From: Janthinobacterium sp. PAMC25594
Lineage (GTDB): Bacteria > Pseudomonadota > Gammaproteobacteria > Burkholderiales > Burkholderiaceae_D
NCBI RefSeq assembly: GCF_019443505.1
Contig: NZ_CP080377.1
Location: 1,736,001 to 1,800,000, forward strand
Direction of reading: 5' to 3'
DNA: 64,000 nucleotides
Made by a program: the position numbers and the translations under genes
Shown here: piece by piece, positions 48,138-58,507 of the stretch
How the letters are laid out: every line of letters starts with the position of its first letter
Position numbering within the stretch: the first letter of the stretch is position 1
Notes under the pieces: generated by a model
What the model was told of the DNA's origin: nothing
The model's database searches: none
What the model saw: only the letters and a program-made list of their open reading frames with translations

Positions 48138-49438
48138 CGTGGTGCTCTCCTTAGTTGAACCAAAGCGGCCTCATGCCGGGGGGCTTCGCCGCAAAATGCA
48201 AAATCGACGTCGGGCCGCCGTCCCGACACCAGGTCGGCGATCGCCCTGCCCGCGCCGCAGCCCATGGTCCAGCCCAGGGTGCCGTGGCCCGTGTTGAGGA
48301 ACAGCTGGCGGTAGCGCGTGGCGCCGATGTAGGGCACGTTCGACGGCGTGAGGGGGCGCAGGCCGGCCCAGTAGACGGGGGCGCCGTAATCGCAGGCATG
48401 GGGAAACAGCGCTTGTACCCGGCGCGTGATGGCGGCGCAGCGCACGGGATTGAGTTCGCGCGTGTAGCCGTTCAGCTCGCACGTGCCCGCCACGCGCAGG
48501 CGCTCACCCAGGCGCGAAAAGACCAATTTATAGCCATCGTCCGTCAGCGATACGCTGGGTGCACTGACGGGGTCGATGATCGGATAGGTGGCTGAGTATC
48601 CCTTGCCCGGATACAACATCAAGCGGATGCCCAGCGGCTGCAGCAGCGGTGCGGAAAAGCTGCCCATGGCCACCACCACGGCGTCCGCGTGCTCGAGGCG
48701 GTGGCGGCCCTGCGCGTCGATGCATTCCACGCCCGTGATGCGCTCGCCCTCCGCCAGCAGCCGTGTCACCATCGTGCCGTACTGAAAATCCACGCCAGCC
48801 TTGGCGGCGCGCGCGGCCAGCGCCGTGGTAAACAAATGCACGTCGCCCGACTCGTCGCTGGCCGTGAAATCACCGCCCACGATGCGGCTGCGCGCGTGGC
48901 GCAGGGCCGGTTCCAGCCGTATCACTTCATCGGCGCTGACGGTATTGCGCGGGCAGCCCAGTTCGCGCAACAGCGCGGCGCCCGCTTGCGATTTATCGAA
49001 CTCCTGCTGGTCCGTATAGAAATGCAAAATACCCCGTTCCAGATGGTCATACTGGATGCCCGTCTCGCGGCGCAAGGCTTGCAGGCTCTGGCGGCTGTAC
49101 TCGGCCAGGGCGACGATCTGGCGCATATTGCGCGACACCCGCGACGGCAGGCATTCACGCAGGTAATGCAGTACCCACTGCCATTGCAGCGTATCGAGGC
49201 GGGGGCGGAACAGCAGCGGCGCGTCGTCCTTGCCCAGCCAAGTCAGGACTTTGCGCAGGGTGGCGGGATTGGCCCACGGCTCCGCATGCGAGACGGAAAT
49301 CTGCCCGCCGTTGCCGAAACTGGTTTCCTGTGCGGCGCCCGCCTGGCGCTCGAGCACGCGCACGTCGTGGCCCGCCTGGCGCAAATACCAGGCCGATGCC
49401 GTGCCGACCACGCCGGCGCCGAGGACAAGGATCTTCAT
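48134..49438 (-). CDS. DadA-like D-amino acid dehydrogenase / possible ThiO-type glycine oxidase
   Basis: The 434-residue FAD-dependent protein starts with [20 protein letters not shown] (dinucleotide-binding motif) and has [20 protein letters not shown], the hallmark of DadA, and the C-terminal [17 protein letters not shown]. DadA oxidises D-amino acids to 2-oxo acids. It overlaps thiG by four bases, the place where ThiO glycine oxidase stands in many thi operons, so it may supply dehydroglycine. The sequence is DadA-like, so a dual or different role is possible. It lies 16 bp downstream of the UPF0324 transporter gene. The ribosome-binding site is weak, suggesting coupling to that gene. Confidence 0.85.
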   Translation of the reverse strand: MKILVLGAGVVGTASAWYLRQAGHDVRVLERQAGAAQETSFGNGGQISVSHAEPWANPATLRKVLTWLGKDDAPLLFRPRLDTLQWQWVLHYLRECLPSRVSRNMRQIVALAEYSRQSLQALRRETGIQYDHLERGILHFYTDQQEFDKSQAGAALLRELGCPRNTVSADEVIRLEPALRHARSRIVGGDFTASDESGDVHLFTTALAARAAKAGVDFQYGTMVTRLLAEGERITGVECIDAQGRHRLEHADAVVVAMGSFSAPLLQPLGIRLMLYPGKGYSATYPIIDPVSAPSVSLTDDGYKLVFSRLGERLRVAGTCELNGYTRELNPVRCAAITRRVQALFPHACDYGAPVYWAGLRPLTPSNVPYIGATRYRQLFLNTGHGTLGWTMGCGAGRAIADLVSGRRPDVDFAFCGEAPRHEAALVQLRRAPR

Positions 49439-49454
49439 GGCGAATGGCCAGCGC

Positions 49455-50519
49455 TCAGCGCGTCAGCAGGACGGCGATGGCGACGAAGGCGGCGATCCAC
49501 ACCGTTTCCATCACCAGCATGATGACGGGACGCCAGCCCAGCGAGGCCAGCGACTGGAACGACGTCTTCACGCCCAGGGCGGCAATCGCAATGACGAGGC
49601 AGGCGCGCGAGGCATTGTTGATCCAGCCATTCACTTCCTGCGGGATCAGGCCCAGGCTGTTGGTAATCACCAGCCAGACAAAGCCGATCAGAAAGAAGGG
49701 CACCAGCGGCGGCGCATCGACTTCACTCTTGCCATCCTTGCGCTTGAACATGATCGACAGCCCCAGCACGACTGGCACGAGGCAAGCGACGCGCGTCAGT
49801 TTCACGAAGGTGGCCACGTCGCCCGTATGGTTGCTCACCAGATAGCCGGCGCCCACCACTTGCGCCACGTCGTGGATGGTGCCGCCGATGAAGACGCCCG
49901 CTTCCGTGGGGTCAAAGCCCAGCAGCTTGACCAGCAGCGGGTAGACGATCATGGCCAGGGTGGACAGCGACGTCACGCCCACCACCGTCAGCAAGGTGAA
50001 TTTTTCATTCTCCTTGGTTTGCGGCAGCACGGCCGAGATGGCCAGCGCGGCCGAGGCGCCGCAGATGGCGACGGAGCCGCCCGACAGAATGCCTTCCGTG
50101 ATCGGGCGTTTCAGCCATTTGGCCAGCAGGTAGCCGAAGCCCAGGGTGGCCACCAGGCCGCCCACGACGATCAATAACGGCGTCACGCCCACCGAAGCGA
50201 TCTGGTTGAAAGTGATGCGCGCGCCCAGCAGGGCCACGCCCGTGCGCAGCAGCACCTTGCTGCAAAACTCGATGCCGGGCTTGCAGGTGGGGTCGGAAGC
50301 GAGGAAGTGGAAAGCCAGGCCGAAGAACAGCGCGTACAGCAGCTGGGGGCCGCCATAATTGCTGGAAATAAAGGTCGCCGACAGGGCGATCGCCAGCGCG
50401 ATGGCCACGCCGGGCCAGCTGCGCAGCACGGCGCGGGGGCGCCAGATGGCAACGGCGGAAGACAGGTAGGGAATGTTCTTGTCGACAACGCGCGTTATCG
50501 CTGAGGAGTTAGTTTTCAT
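49455..50519 (-). CDS. UPF0324/YeiH family membrane protein, putative sulfate exporter
   Basis: The 354-residue protein has about ten hydrophobic segments with family landmarks LLRTGVALLGARI, GGSVAICGASAALAISAVLP and GGTIHDVAQVVGAG. The family is annotated as putative sulfate exporters on the basis of links to sulfonate degradation, but direct transport data are scarce. In this window it follows the xsc-pta-tauE cluster with other genes between, so disposal of sulfate from taurine is plausible. It is the first gene of a likely operon with dadA and thiG. The ATG at 50519 has a weak GCGGA site. Confidence 0.83.
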   Translation of the reverse strand: MKTNSSAITRVVDKNIPYLSSAVAIWRPRAVLRSWPGVAIALAIALSATFISSNYGGPQLLYALFFGLAFHFLASDPTCKPGIEFCSKVLLRTGVALLGARITFNQIASVGVTPLLIVVGGLVATLGFGYLLAKWLKRPITEGILSGGSVAICGASAALAISAVLPQTKENEKFTLLTVVGVTSLSTLAMIVYPLLVKLLGFDPTEAGVFIGGTIHDVAQVVGAGYLVSNHTGDVATFVKLTRVACLVPVVLGLSIMFKRKDGKSEVDAPPLVPFFLIGFVWLVITNSLGLIPQEVNGWINNASRACLVIAIAALGVKTSFQSLASLGWRPVIMLVMETVWIAAFVAIAVLLTR

Positions 50520-50673
50520 GCGGGTCCGCTCATAATGTTTTAAAAATTGGGACAATTCATCTCGTTTTTTAATAATACACGATGAGCTAGCGAAGTCCAT
50601 GCTTTTCCATGAAAATCGAAACCGGATGTTCCGGAAACTGACGGTTTTTTATTTTTCACCCCCGTAAACGACG

Positions 50674-50705
50674 AGCGGCGCGGCCCTGGGCAGGGACGCG
50701 CCGCT
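50674..50705 (-). terminator. Strong hairpin after the beta-hydroxyacid dehydrogenase gene
   Basis: AGCGGCGCG pairs with CGCGCCGCT, and inside it CCCTG pairs with CAGGG, giving an almost continuous stem of 14 pairs. It lies 21 bases past the stop of the gene at 50727. T residues follow only sparsely on the minus strand. Confidence 0.75.
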
Positions 50706-50726
50706 GTTTGTTTGCGAGTTAAAGAG

Positions 50727-51596
50727 TTACTTTTTGTTCAGGCGGGTGATCAGGCTGGACGTGTCGTAGCGGCTGCCGCCCGCCTGCTGCACTTCGCCAT
50801 AGAACTGGTCCGTCAAGGTTGTCACGGGCAAGTCGCTGCCGTTGCGCTTGGCTTCGGCGAGGCAGATGCCCAGGTCCTTGCGCATCAGGTCGACGGCGAA
50901 ACCGAAGTCAAACTTGCGCTCGATCATGGTCTTGCCCCGGTTTTCCAGCTGCCACGACTGCGCCGCGCCCTTGGAAATGACATCCACCACCAGCGCCGCA
51001 TCGAGGCCCGCGTTTTCCGCAAAGGCGATGCCTTCGCTCAAGGCTTGCACCAGGCCCGCGATGCAGATCTGGTTGACCATCTTCGTCAGTTGCCCCGAAC
51101 CGGAGGCGCCCATGTAGGTGACGGCGCGCGCGAACAGTGCGATGACGGGTTCGGCCCGTGCATACGCTTCGGCGTCGCCGCCCACCATCACCGTCAGCTT
51201 GCCGTTTTCCGCACCCGCCTGGCCGCCGGACACGGGCGCGTCGAGAAAGAACACGCCCTGCTCTTGCGCCGCCGCGTGGATCGTGCGCGCCGCTTCGGCG
51301 GACGCCGTCGTATGGTCGATCAGGATGCTGCCCGGCGCCATGGCGGACAGCAAGCCGCCCTCTTCCAGGATGACTTGATACAGATCATTGTCGTTGCCGA
51401 TGCAGGTAAACACGAACTCGGCACCCGCTGCCGCGGCGGCAGGCGTGGCGGCGCTGCTGCCCTTGTGTTGCTCCAGCCAGGCGGCCGCGCGGGCCGGATT
51501 GCGGTTGTACACGGTGACGTCATGCCCGCCCGCCGCCAGATGACCTGCCATGGGGAAACCCATGACGCCCAAGCCGATGAATGCCACTTTTGCCAT
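50727..51596 (-). CDS. NAD(P)-dependent beta-hydroxyacid dehydrogenase (GarR/MmsB-like)
   Basis: The 289-residue protein has the N-terminal dinucleotide motif FIGLGVMGFPMA, the substrate-binding segment DAPVSGGQAGAENGKL, the catalytic Lys in GQLTKMVNQI near residue 172, and the C-terminal LMRKDLGICLAEA. The family includes tartronate semialdehyde reductase, 3-hydroxyisobutyrate dehydrogenase and sulfolactaldehyde reductase. The substrate cannot be told from motifs alone. Nearby sulfonate genes make a sulfonated aldehyde conceivable, but tartronate semialdehyde is the safer default. The start has an AGGA-type site. Its own hairpin separates it from the UPF0324 gene. Confidence 0.85.
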   Translation of the reverse strand: MAKVAFIGLGVMGFPMAGHLAAGGHDVTVYNRNPARAAAWLEQHKGSSAATPAAAAAGAEFVFTCIGNDNDLYQVILEEGGLLSAMAPGSILIDHTTASAEAARTIHAAAQEQGVFFLDAPVSGGQAGAENGKLTVMVGGDAEAYARAEPVIALFARAVTYMGASGSGQLTKMVNQICIAGLVQALSEGIAFAENAGLDAALVVDVISKGAAQSWQLENRGKTMIERKFDFGFAVDLMRKDLGICLAEAKRNGSDLPVTTLTDQFYGEVQQAGGSRYDTSSLITRLNKK

Positions 51597-51677
51597 ATTG
51601 TCCGTCCTGTCGAGGTATGAATCCGATTATTGTTGCACAAATGGCCGGGCATGACAGCAGGCAGCGGCCCGAAACCC

Positions 51678-52208
51678 CTAGAGCGCCTGTCGGCGCAGAC
51701 GGCGCAAGCGGCTGATGGTGCGCCAGATCAGGTAGGACATGGGCACGACCAGGGCCAGCTGCACCGCCGTCAGCACCATCCGCAGCGTGTCCATCTCGCG
51801 GTCGCCGCTGCCCATAAGGTTGTACATCAACAACAAACCGGTCAAGCCGAAATACGTCAGCAGGCGTTGCTGCCTGGCGATCTTCGATGGCGTATCCGTA
51901 TAGATGTCATTCGGCTTGCCGTCTGGCGCAGGCTTGCGCCAGCAATAGCTGCCCCACCAGCAAAACACCAGCTCCCAGCCGGCATCCTGGCAAAGCTGCT
52001 CATATTCGCTGCTGCGCTTCCATGCCGGAAAGGAATCGAAGCGGTAGACGTCATCGGCAGGCTCACCCCGCACAAAGCTAAACCGGCAGGGCGCGAGAAA
52101 GCGCTGCAAGTGCCATCCAGCCAGGGCCTGCGCACGCAGCCATTGCTCGATCTCGCCGTCATCGAGCTCGATGAACCATTTATAGACATGCGACCGTTGC
52201 TCACTCAT
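51678..52208 (-). CDS. DUF2812 membrane protein, PadR-controlled
   Basis: The 176-residue protein has an N-terminal soluble DUF2812-like part (VYKWFIELDDGEIEQWL, GWHLQRFLAPCRFSF, DVYRFDSF) and two C-terminal membrane segments (about 117-130 and 145-162). DUF2812 genes typically follow a PadR repressor gene, as here (11 bp downstream of padR). Their function is unknown; by analogy with other PadR-linked genes it may respond to membrane or antibiotic stress. Confidence 0.8.
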   Translation of the reverse strand: MSEQRSHVYKWFIELDDGEIEQWLRAQALAGWHLQRFLAPCRFSFVRGEPADDVYRFDSFPAWKRSSEYEQLCQDAGWELVFCWWGSYCWRKPAPDGKPNDIYTDTPSKIARQQRLLTYFGLTGLLLMYNLMGSGDREMDTLRMVLTAVQLALVVPMSYLIWRTISRLRRLRRQAL

Positions 52209-52219
52209 CCTGTTTCACC

Positions 52220-52549
52220 TCAGTATTTTGATAAAAAGGGCGCACTCGCCTCGCCCACGCGCACCATCACCCGCAGGCGCCGCAATTGCGCCAGCAACAC
52301 ATGACGTCCCATGTCCGTCATGGTGTAGACCTTGCGCCGCTCGGCTTCCCTCACCATCACGATCAAGCCCTGTTTTTCCAGGTTGGCAAACGCCCCATAC
52401 AGGGTGCCCGGCCCGATCTTGACGGCACCTTCGCTGATGGCCTCGACCTGCTGCATGATGGCGTAGCCATGCGCAGGCTCGCGCAAGGCCAGTAAAATGT
52501 AGTAGGTGGCTTCAGACAAGGGCAGCAGTTTGTCTATCGATGCATCCAT
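52220..52549 (-). CDS. PadR-family transcriptional repressor
   Basis: The 109-residue protein is a compact PadR winged helix (YYILLALREPAHGYAIMQQVEAIS, IGPGTLYGAFANLEKQGLI, RKVYTMTDMGRHVL) with a short C-terminal dimerisation helix, the small PadR-s2 form. The start has GGAGG five bases upstream. It probably represses its own two-gene operon from the palindrome at 52575-52623. Confidence 0.9.
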   Translation of the reverse strand: MDASIDKLLPLSEATYYILLALREPAHGYAIMQQVEAISEGAVKIGPGTLYGAFANLEKQGLIVMVREAERRKVYTMTDMGRHVLLAQLRRLRVMVRVGEASAPFLSKY

Positions 52550-52574
52550 ATTCCTCCAGTAAGGCGATAGTAGA

Positions 52575-52623
52575 TATAGCGCAGATCGGTATATCGTTAG
52601 GTGATATATCGACTTGCGCTATA
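52575..52623 (-). promoter_or_regulatory. 49-bp nested palindrome, probable PadR operator
   Basis: Outer arms TATAGCGCA (52575-52583) and TGCGCTATA (52615-52623), and inner arms TATATC (52590-52595) and GATATA (52603-52608), share one centre at 52599. A further TCG/CGA match lies between them. It starts 26 bases upstream of the padR ATG and overlaps the expected promoter. Confidence 0.75.
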
Positions 52624-52668
52624 GTAACATGCCAATCCGGCATGCCTACACTTTTTGATAAGATCGGG

Positions 52669-52700
52669 AAAAACAGCGCCACCGCCGCCCTGGGCGGTGG
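52669..52700 (-). terminator. Rho-independent terminator after hisC
   Basis: On the minus strand CCACCGCC and GGCGGTGG form a G+C-rich stem followed by GCGCTG and five T residues. It begins 17 bases past the hisC stop and protects the padR promoter from read-through. Confidence 0.85.
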
Positions 52701-52717
52701 CCGCTCGGAGGAAGCAA

Positions 52718-53773
52718 TTACAGCAGGGCGCGCAATGCGGCCATCAAGGCTGCACACTCGGCCACGTTGCCGATGCTGATACGCAGATACTGGCTGATGC
52801 GTGGTGCATTGAAATGGCGCACGATCACGGAACGGGCGCGCAAGCCGGCCGCCAGTTGCGCCGCATCATGCTGCGGGTGGCGGGCAAAGACAAAGTTGGC
52901 CACCGACGGCAGCACCTCGAAGCCCAGCGCCGTCAAGTCTGCCGTCAGCTGTTCGCGGCTGGCGATGACGGCCTGGCGCGTCTGCTGGAAGTACGCTTCA
53001 TCATGCAGCGAAGCGACGGCGCCGGCCAGCGCCAGCCGATCCAGCGGATACGAATTGAAACTGTTCTTCACTCTTTCCAGCGCCTCGACCAGGTCCGCAT
53101 GCCCGAAGGCACAGCCGACGCGCAAGCCGGCCAAGGAGCGCGATTTCGAGAACGTCTGCACCACCAGCAAGTTCGGATAGCGCTCGACCAGGGCCACGGC
53201 GCTCTCGCCGCCGAAATCCACATACGCTTCATCGACTACGACCACGGCGTCGGGATGGGCGCGCAGCAGGGTTTCCACGCCGGCCAGCGGCAAGTCCACT
53301 CCGGTCGGCGCGTTGGGATTCGGAAAGATGATGGCGCCGCACGGCCCCTGATAGTCTTCCGGGCGGATGCGCATGGCGTCGTCGAGCGCTACCGTGCGGT
53401 AATCGATGCCGTACAGCTTGCAATACACGGGATAGAAGCTGTAGCTGATGTCCGGGAACAGCAGCGGCGCATCGTGCTTGAGCAAGGCCATGAAGGCCAG
53501 CGCCAGCACTTCGTCGGAACCATTGCCGACGAACACTTGCGCGCTATTCAAGCCGTGGTAGTCGGCCAGGGTTTGCTTGAGTTCGCTGGCCGTGGGATCG
53601 GGATAGAGGCGCAGGCTGTCGTTGGCTGCTTCGTGCAGCGCGGCCAGCACCTGCGGCGATGGGCCGTAGGGATTTTCGTTGGTGTTGAGTTTGACCAGGT
53701 CGGGCAGTTTCGGCTGCTCGCCGGGGACGTAGGGGGTCAGCTCGCTGACGATGTTGCTCCAGAATCGGCTCAT
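52718..53773 (-). CDS. hisC: Histidinol-phosphate aminotransferase
   Basis: The 351-residue PLP enzyme converts imidazole-acetol phosphate and glutamate to histidinol phosphate. Its motifs are [54 protein letters not shown] and the PLP Lys in [14 protein letters not shown] (near residue 211). It stands alone, away from any his operon, so it may be a second copy acting also on aromatic amino acids. I chose the ATG at 53773 because the family start ([20 protein letters not shown]) aligns there; the 72-residue in-frame extension looks non-coding. The ribosome-binding site is weak. Confidence 0.92.
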   Translation of the reverse strand: MSRFWSNIVSELTPYVPGEQPKLPDLVKLNTNENPYGPSPQVLAALHEAANDSLRLYPDPTASELKQTLADYHGLNSAQVFVGNGSDEVLALAFMALLKHDAPLLFPDISYSFYPVYCKLYGIDYRTVALDDAMRIRPEDYQGPCGAIIFPNPNAPTGVDLPLAGVETLLRAHPDAVVVVDEAYVDFGGESAVALVERYPNLLVVQTFSKSRSLAGLRVGCAFGHADLVEALERVKNSFNSYPLDRLALAGAVASLHDEAYFQQTRQAVIASREQLTADLTALGFEVLPSVANFVFARHPQHDAAQLAAGLRARSVIVRHFNAPRISQYLRISIGNVAECAALMAALRALL

Positions 53774-53969
53774 TGCTTTGCTTTGGTATGGGGGCAGGAT
53801 GGGGATACGGTAGATTACCATAGGCTGAGCTGGGTCAAGGAGGGGTGCAGCTGTTGAGGCCAGATATGCGACAGCGCAATAGCCGGACCGTGCACGATAC
53901 CCTCGGGACACGGTTTGACAGCGCTGAAAGAAGCGCGGAGCATGGAGTGGGCAACGAAGAGATGCGGTC

Positions 53970-54146
53970 ATGAGCGGACGGGGCGACACACAGGAGCGGG
54001 ATACGGCGGATATGAAAATGGAGCATGCAGATTACGCGACCAAAAGCGACGTGGCTGCGGCCAGATCGGCCATGATTTTATGGTGCGTGGGGACGATAAT
54101 TGCCATGTCGGTCGTGGCGTTTGCGGTGGCACGGCTGGTGCACTAG
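53970..54146 (+). CDS. Small single-span membrane protein
   Basis: A 58-residue reading frame begins at ATG 53970, with AAGAG eight bases upstream. It encodes a charged N-terminal part ([13 protein letters not shown]) and one hydrophobic helix at about 36-56, ending RLVH. The shape resembles small DUF1640-like proteins common in Burkholderiales, but the match is loose. It is transcribed away from hisC and followed by a possible terminator. There is no direct evidence that it is expressed. Confidence 0.4.
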   Translation: MSGRGDTQERDTADMKMEHADYATKSDVAAARSAMILWCVGTIIAMSVVAFAVARLVH

Positions 54147-54194
54147 CTTGCGTTAATGGCGGCGCTGGCTTTCAAGGCCTGAATGGAGGAAAAA

Positions 54195-54227
54195 TCGCCT
54201 TGCGCTGCGCGCTTTGGGCGGTTTTTT
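54195..54227 (+). terminator. Possible terminator after the small membrane protein gene
   Basis: A G+C-rich imperfect stem (TCGCC...GGGCG with an inner GCGC/GCGC) is followed by six T residues on the plus strand. Confidence 0.4.
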
Positions 54228-54271
54228 CTACCTGGGCTTGATGCGCTGGTGGTTTTTTGACCTTGCGGGTA

Positions 54272-54300
54272 TAAAAAAAGCTCCCTTGCGGGAGCTTCCT
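54272..54300 (-). terminator. Terminator of tRNA-Ser copy 1
   Basis: AAGCTCCC and GGGAGCTT around a TTGC loop are followed on the minus strand by a run of seven T residues. It lies 11 bases past the tRNA 3' end. Confidence 0.92.
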
Positions 54301-54308
54301 TTATATAT

Positions 54309-54400
<92 letters not shown>

Positions 54401-54631
54401 GTTTACTGCGGTCTATTCATTCAAACTGGCGTGCCGGTTTGAACGAGGCGCTATTTTAGCATGGGTGTTGTTGGGTTGGGTAGGGGTTTTATTGGCGATT
54501 TGCAACTCAATGCTGGCCACCAAACCGAAAAACCAATTGGGCGATTCGGGGAGCCTCGCGCGAGTACGCGCTCGTCTTCGAATCCCACACGCAAGGCGCG
54601 CAGGCGCCTTGCTCCTCTTCGCCGGCACAAA

Positions 54632-54660
54632 TAAAAAAAGCTCCCTTGCGGGAGCTTCTT
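54632..54660 (-). terminator. Terminator of tRNA-Ser copy 2
   Basis: The same AAGCTCCC/GGGAGCTT hairpin with a T-run on the minus strand as after copy 1, so each tRNA gene has its own terminator. The sequence between this and copy 1 (54401-54631) shows no gene. Confidence 0.92.
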
Positions 54661-54668
54661 TTATTTGT

Positions 54669-54760
<92 letters not shown>

Positions 54761-54837
54761 ATTTGCTGCGGTCTTTTCCCGCATTGCTGCGAGAAGGCAA
54801 GATTATAGCAGCCGCTTGAAAAAATGGAAGGACTATT

Positions 54838-56160
<1,323 letters not shown>

Positions 56161-56261
56161 TCATTGTACCAAGACCCTGTTCACTTCGATGAGTTTTGCG
56201 CACGCTCCACCATCGTCATGGCGGCATGGCCGGGCACTCGCGCCCTCTTTATGGCTGATGC

Positions 56262-56447
56262 TTAAATAAAGGCGGCTTTTTCAGCAGCGGTCAGGCGGCG
56301 GGCGCTGACGGTGACGACGGGCATCGTGCTGTCGGCAGCCTGCGCGACCACGGTGCTGCTGGCGCTCACTTCCACCGTATTCGCGCCGGCGCTGGCGAAG
56401 CTGGCGCCGATGGCGATGATGGCGGCGGCGACAAAGGTGATTTCCAT
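56262..56447 (-). CDS. Small exported protein of unknown function
   Basis: A 61-residue frame begins with a hydrophobic segment MEITFVAAAIIAIGASFASAGA that reads as a signal peptide with cleavage after ASA, then a short polar mature part ending VVTVSARRLTAAEKAAFI. It lies between serS and the MocR gene in the same direction. The ribosome-binding site is poor. I do not recognise a domain; the composition is protein-like, but expression is unproven. Confidence 0.5.
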   Translation of the reverse strand: MEITFVAAAIIAIGASFASAGANTVEVSASSTVVAQAADSTMPVVTVSARRLTAAEKAAFI

Positions 56448-56614
56448 GTTTTTCAGTGCGTGCGTGATGTGACTCCTGGTTAGTTTGCGTCGTTGACTGC
56501 TGCTGGTATGGTGGTACTTTAGCCAACGGCGACAAACAACGCCACCGGCTTGCGACCAGCGGCGAAAAACAGGGAGCGAACGGTGAAAAACAGGGACTGA
56601 AACGCAGACAATAG

Positions 56615-58036
56615 TTACAAGGCCTCATGCACCAGGCGGCCCAGGCGGCCAATCGCCTGCTCGATGCGCGGCGTCCACGCATTGCCGCAATTGAGGCGCA
56701 GATAGTTGCCGAACTTGCCCGAGGCCGAGAACAGCTGGCCCGGCATATACGCCACGCCGTCCGCGATGGCCTGGCCGTGCAGGGCCAGCGCATCGACTTG
56801 CGGCGGCATCTGCACCCACAGCACAAAACCGCCCTGCGGCTCGGACAGCATGCAGTCCGCCGGAAAGCTCGCCGCCACGGCGTCGGACATGCGGGCGATG
56901 CGCTGCACCAGGGTGCGCCGCATCTTGCGCAGCTGCTGGTCGTAGCTGCTGCCTTCCAAAAAATCGGCCAGCACGGCCTGGAAGAAATGGCTGGTGGCGC
57001 CGCTCGACACGGTTTTCAGCAACGCCACTTCCTGCGCGAAGCGCCCGGCCAGCACGTAGCCCACGCGCGACGCGGGCGTGATGGCCTTGGAAAACGAGGA
57101 ACACAATAAAACGTTGCCGCTCGTGTCGTAAGCCTTCACGGGCCAGGGACGCTGCGGCGCAAAGCACAGGTCGCCATACACATCGTCTTCCACCAGCGGA
57201 ATATTGAATTCCGACAGCAGGCCCGCCAGCCGCTTCTTGTTTGCTTCCGGCATGACGCAACCGAGCGGATTGTTCGCATTCGGCACGAACAGACACGCTT
57301 GCACGAGGCCGGCGCGCAGGGCCAGCTCCAGCGCGTCGAGCGACGGCCCCGTCTTCGGGTCGGTGGGGATTTCCAGCGCCTTCATGCCCAGGCTTTCGAT
57401 CATCTGCAGCAGCACGAAATACGTGGCCGATTCGATGGCGATGGTGTCGCCCGGCTTGGCGACGGCGCGCAGGCACAGGCTGATCGCTTCCGTGCAGGAA
57501 TTCGTCACGACGATTTCGTGCGGGTCCAGCTTGCCCCAATCCAGCGCGCGGCGCGTGACCTGGCGCAGGAAATTGCCTTCGCTGACGTCGTAGCAACTGA
57601 CCTTGCTCAACAGAGCGGGCTCGCGCCGCGCCACCGCGCTGATGGTGCGCTGCATGCGCTTGATGGGCAATATTTCATCGGGCGGCCAGGCTGTGCCCAG
57701 CTGCACGATATCGGATGTTTCGTTGTCCTTCAGCACGCGCATCAACAGATTGTTGATGCCGACAAAGGCCGGCTCCTTCAAATGCTGGGCGTCGGCACTG
57801 CACGCGCGGCGCGGCGCCCGGTGGCGCACGAAATAGCCGGACTGGGGCCGCGCATCGACCTGCCCCCGGTCTTCCATCAGGCGCAAGGCTTGCATCACCG
57901 TGCTGACGGAAATGCGCTTTTGCTGCGCCAGGTGGCGGATCGACGGCAGGCGGTCGCCGGGCGCAAACACGCGCGCGTCGATCAGGGCGCCCAGTTCGTT
58001 GGCCAGGTGCTCGTACAAATTCAAATGCGCGCTCAT
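56615..58036 (-). CDS. MocR-type regulator (GntR winged helix fused to PLP aminotransferase fold)
   Basis: The 473-residue protein has an N-terminal GntR winged helix (about 1-70; GDRLPSIRHLAQQKRISVSTVMQAL) and a C-terminal aminotransferase class I fold with NSCTEAISLCLRA, FVPNANNPLGCVMP, VEDDVYGDLCF and the PLP Lys in SSFSKAITPASRVGYV. Members sense an amino compound or PLP. TauR belongs to this class, but this gene lies 30 kb from tauX. It is divergent from the DUF2917-epimerase pair across 180 bp. I chose the ATG at 58036, six bases from AAGGG. Confidence 0.9.
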   Translation of the reverse strand: MSAHLNLYEHLANELGALIDARVFAPGDRLPSIRHLAQQKRISVSTVMQALRLMEDRGQVDARPQSGYFVRHRAPRRACSADAQHLKEPAFVGINNLLMRVLKDNETSDIVQLGTAWPPDEILPIKRMQRTISAVARREPALLSKVSCYDVSEGNFLRQVTRRALDWGKLDPHEIVVTNSCTEAISLCLRAVAKPGDTIAIESATYFVLLQMIESLGMKALEIPTDPKTGPSLDALELALRAGLVQACLFVPNANNPLGCVMPEANKKRLAGLLSEFNIPLVEDDVYGDLCFAPQRPWPVKAYDTSGNVLLCSSFSKAITPASRVGYVLAGRFAQEVALLKTVSSGATSHFFQAVLADFLEGSSYDQQLRKMRRTLVQRIARMSDAVAASFPADCMLSEPQGGFVLWVQMPPQVDALALHGQAIADGVAYMPGQLFSASGKFGNYLRLNCGNAWTPRIEQAIGRLGRLVHEAL

Positions 58037-58216
58037 GTTCATCCCTTCAGTATGCGGCCGCCGCGCGCGGCACGCACAGATACAGTTGCCCATTTTTTTG
58101 ACAAGCACAGTGTACGACAAGGGACACTGTATGCATCACAATTTCGTTTTCCTGCATCTGTCATGGTTCAAGCCAAGCGCCTAAGCTGTTCCTGTCAGCA
58201 CAACAGGAGCGATGCC

Positions 58217-58507
58217 ATGCATACCGACCACGAATTACGCAGCGAACGGCCTTTGCGCCTGGAAAAAGCGCACGCCAGGGTCATCGAATGCCTGTCCGGC
58301 ACGGCGTGGATCACGGCCTACGCCCAGTTCGACGATTGCGTGCTGCGCAGCGGCGAACGCTACACGATACCGAATGACGGCCTGGTGCTGGTCGAAGCCG
58401 TGGGTAGCGGACGCATCCGCGTGCATGGGACGGCCGCACCGCGCCCCGCCCTGCTGCGCTGGCTGCATCGGCACCGCCCCCAAATATTAATCACAAGGAA
58501 TACATGA
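58217..58507 (+). CDS. DUF2917 domain protein
   Basis: The 96-residue protein contains a DUF2917-like domain (LRLEKAHARVIECLSGTAWITA, VLRSGERYTIPNDGLVLVEAVG), predicted as a small cupin-like beta fold, followed by a basic tail. The function is unknown. The start has AGGAG eight bases upstream and the stop overlaps the epimerase start by four bases (ATGA), so the two are coupled. It is divergent from the MocR gene, which may control it. Confidence 0.75.
   Translation: MHTDHELRSERPLRLEKAHARVIECLSGTAWITAYAQFDDCVLRSGERYTIPNDGLVLVEAVGSGRIRVHGTAAPRPALLRWLHRHRPQILITRNT

Noticed and set aside
54540..54620. Third tRNA remnant suggested by TTCGAATCCCAC between the two tRNA-Ser genes
   Set aside because: Only a T-loop-like string is present; no acceptor or anticodon stems could be built.
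56615..58036. MocR protein as TauR, the classic taurine regulator
   Set aside because: It is of the right family but about 30 kb from tauX and divergent from an unrelated pair. The IclR gene next to xsc is a better local candidate.
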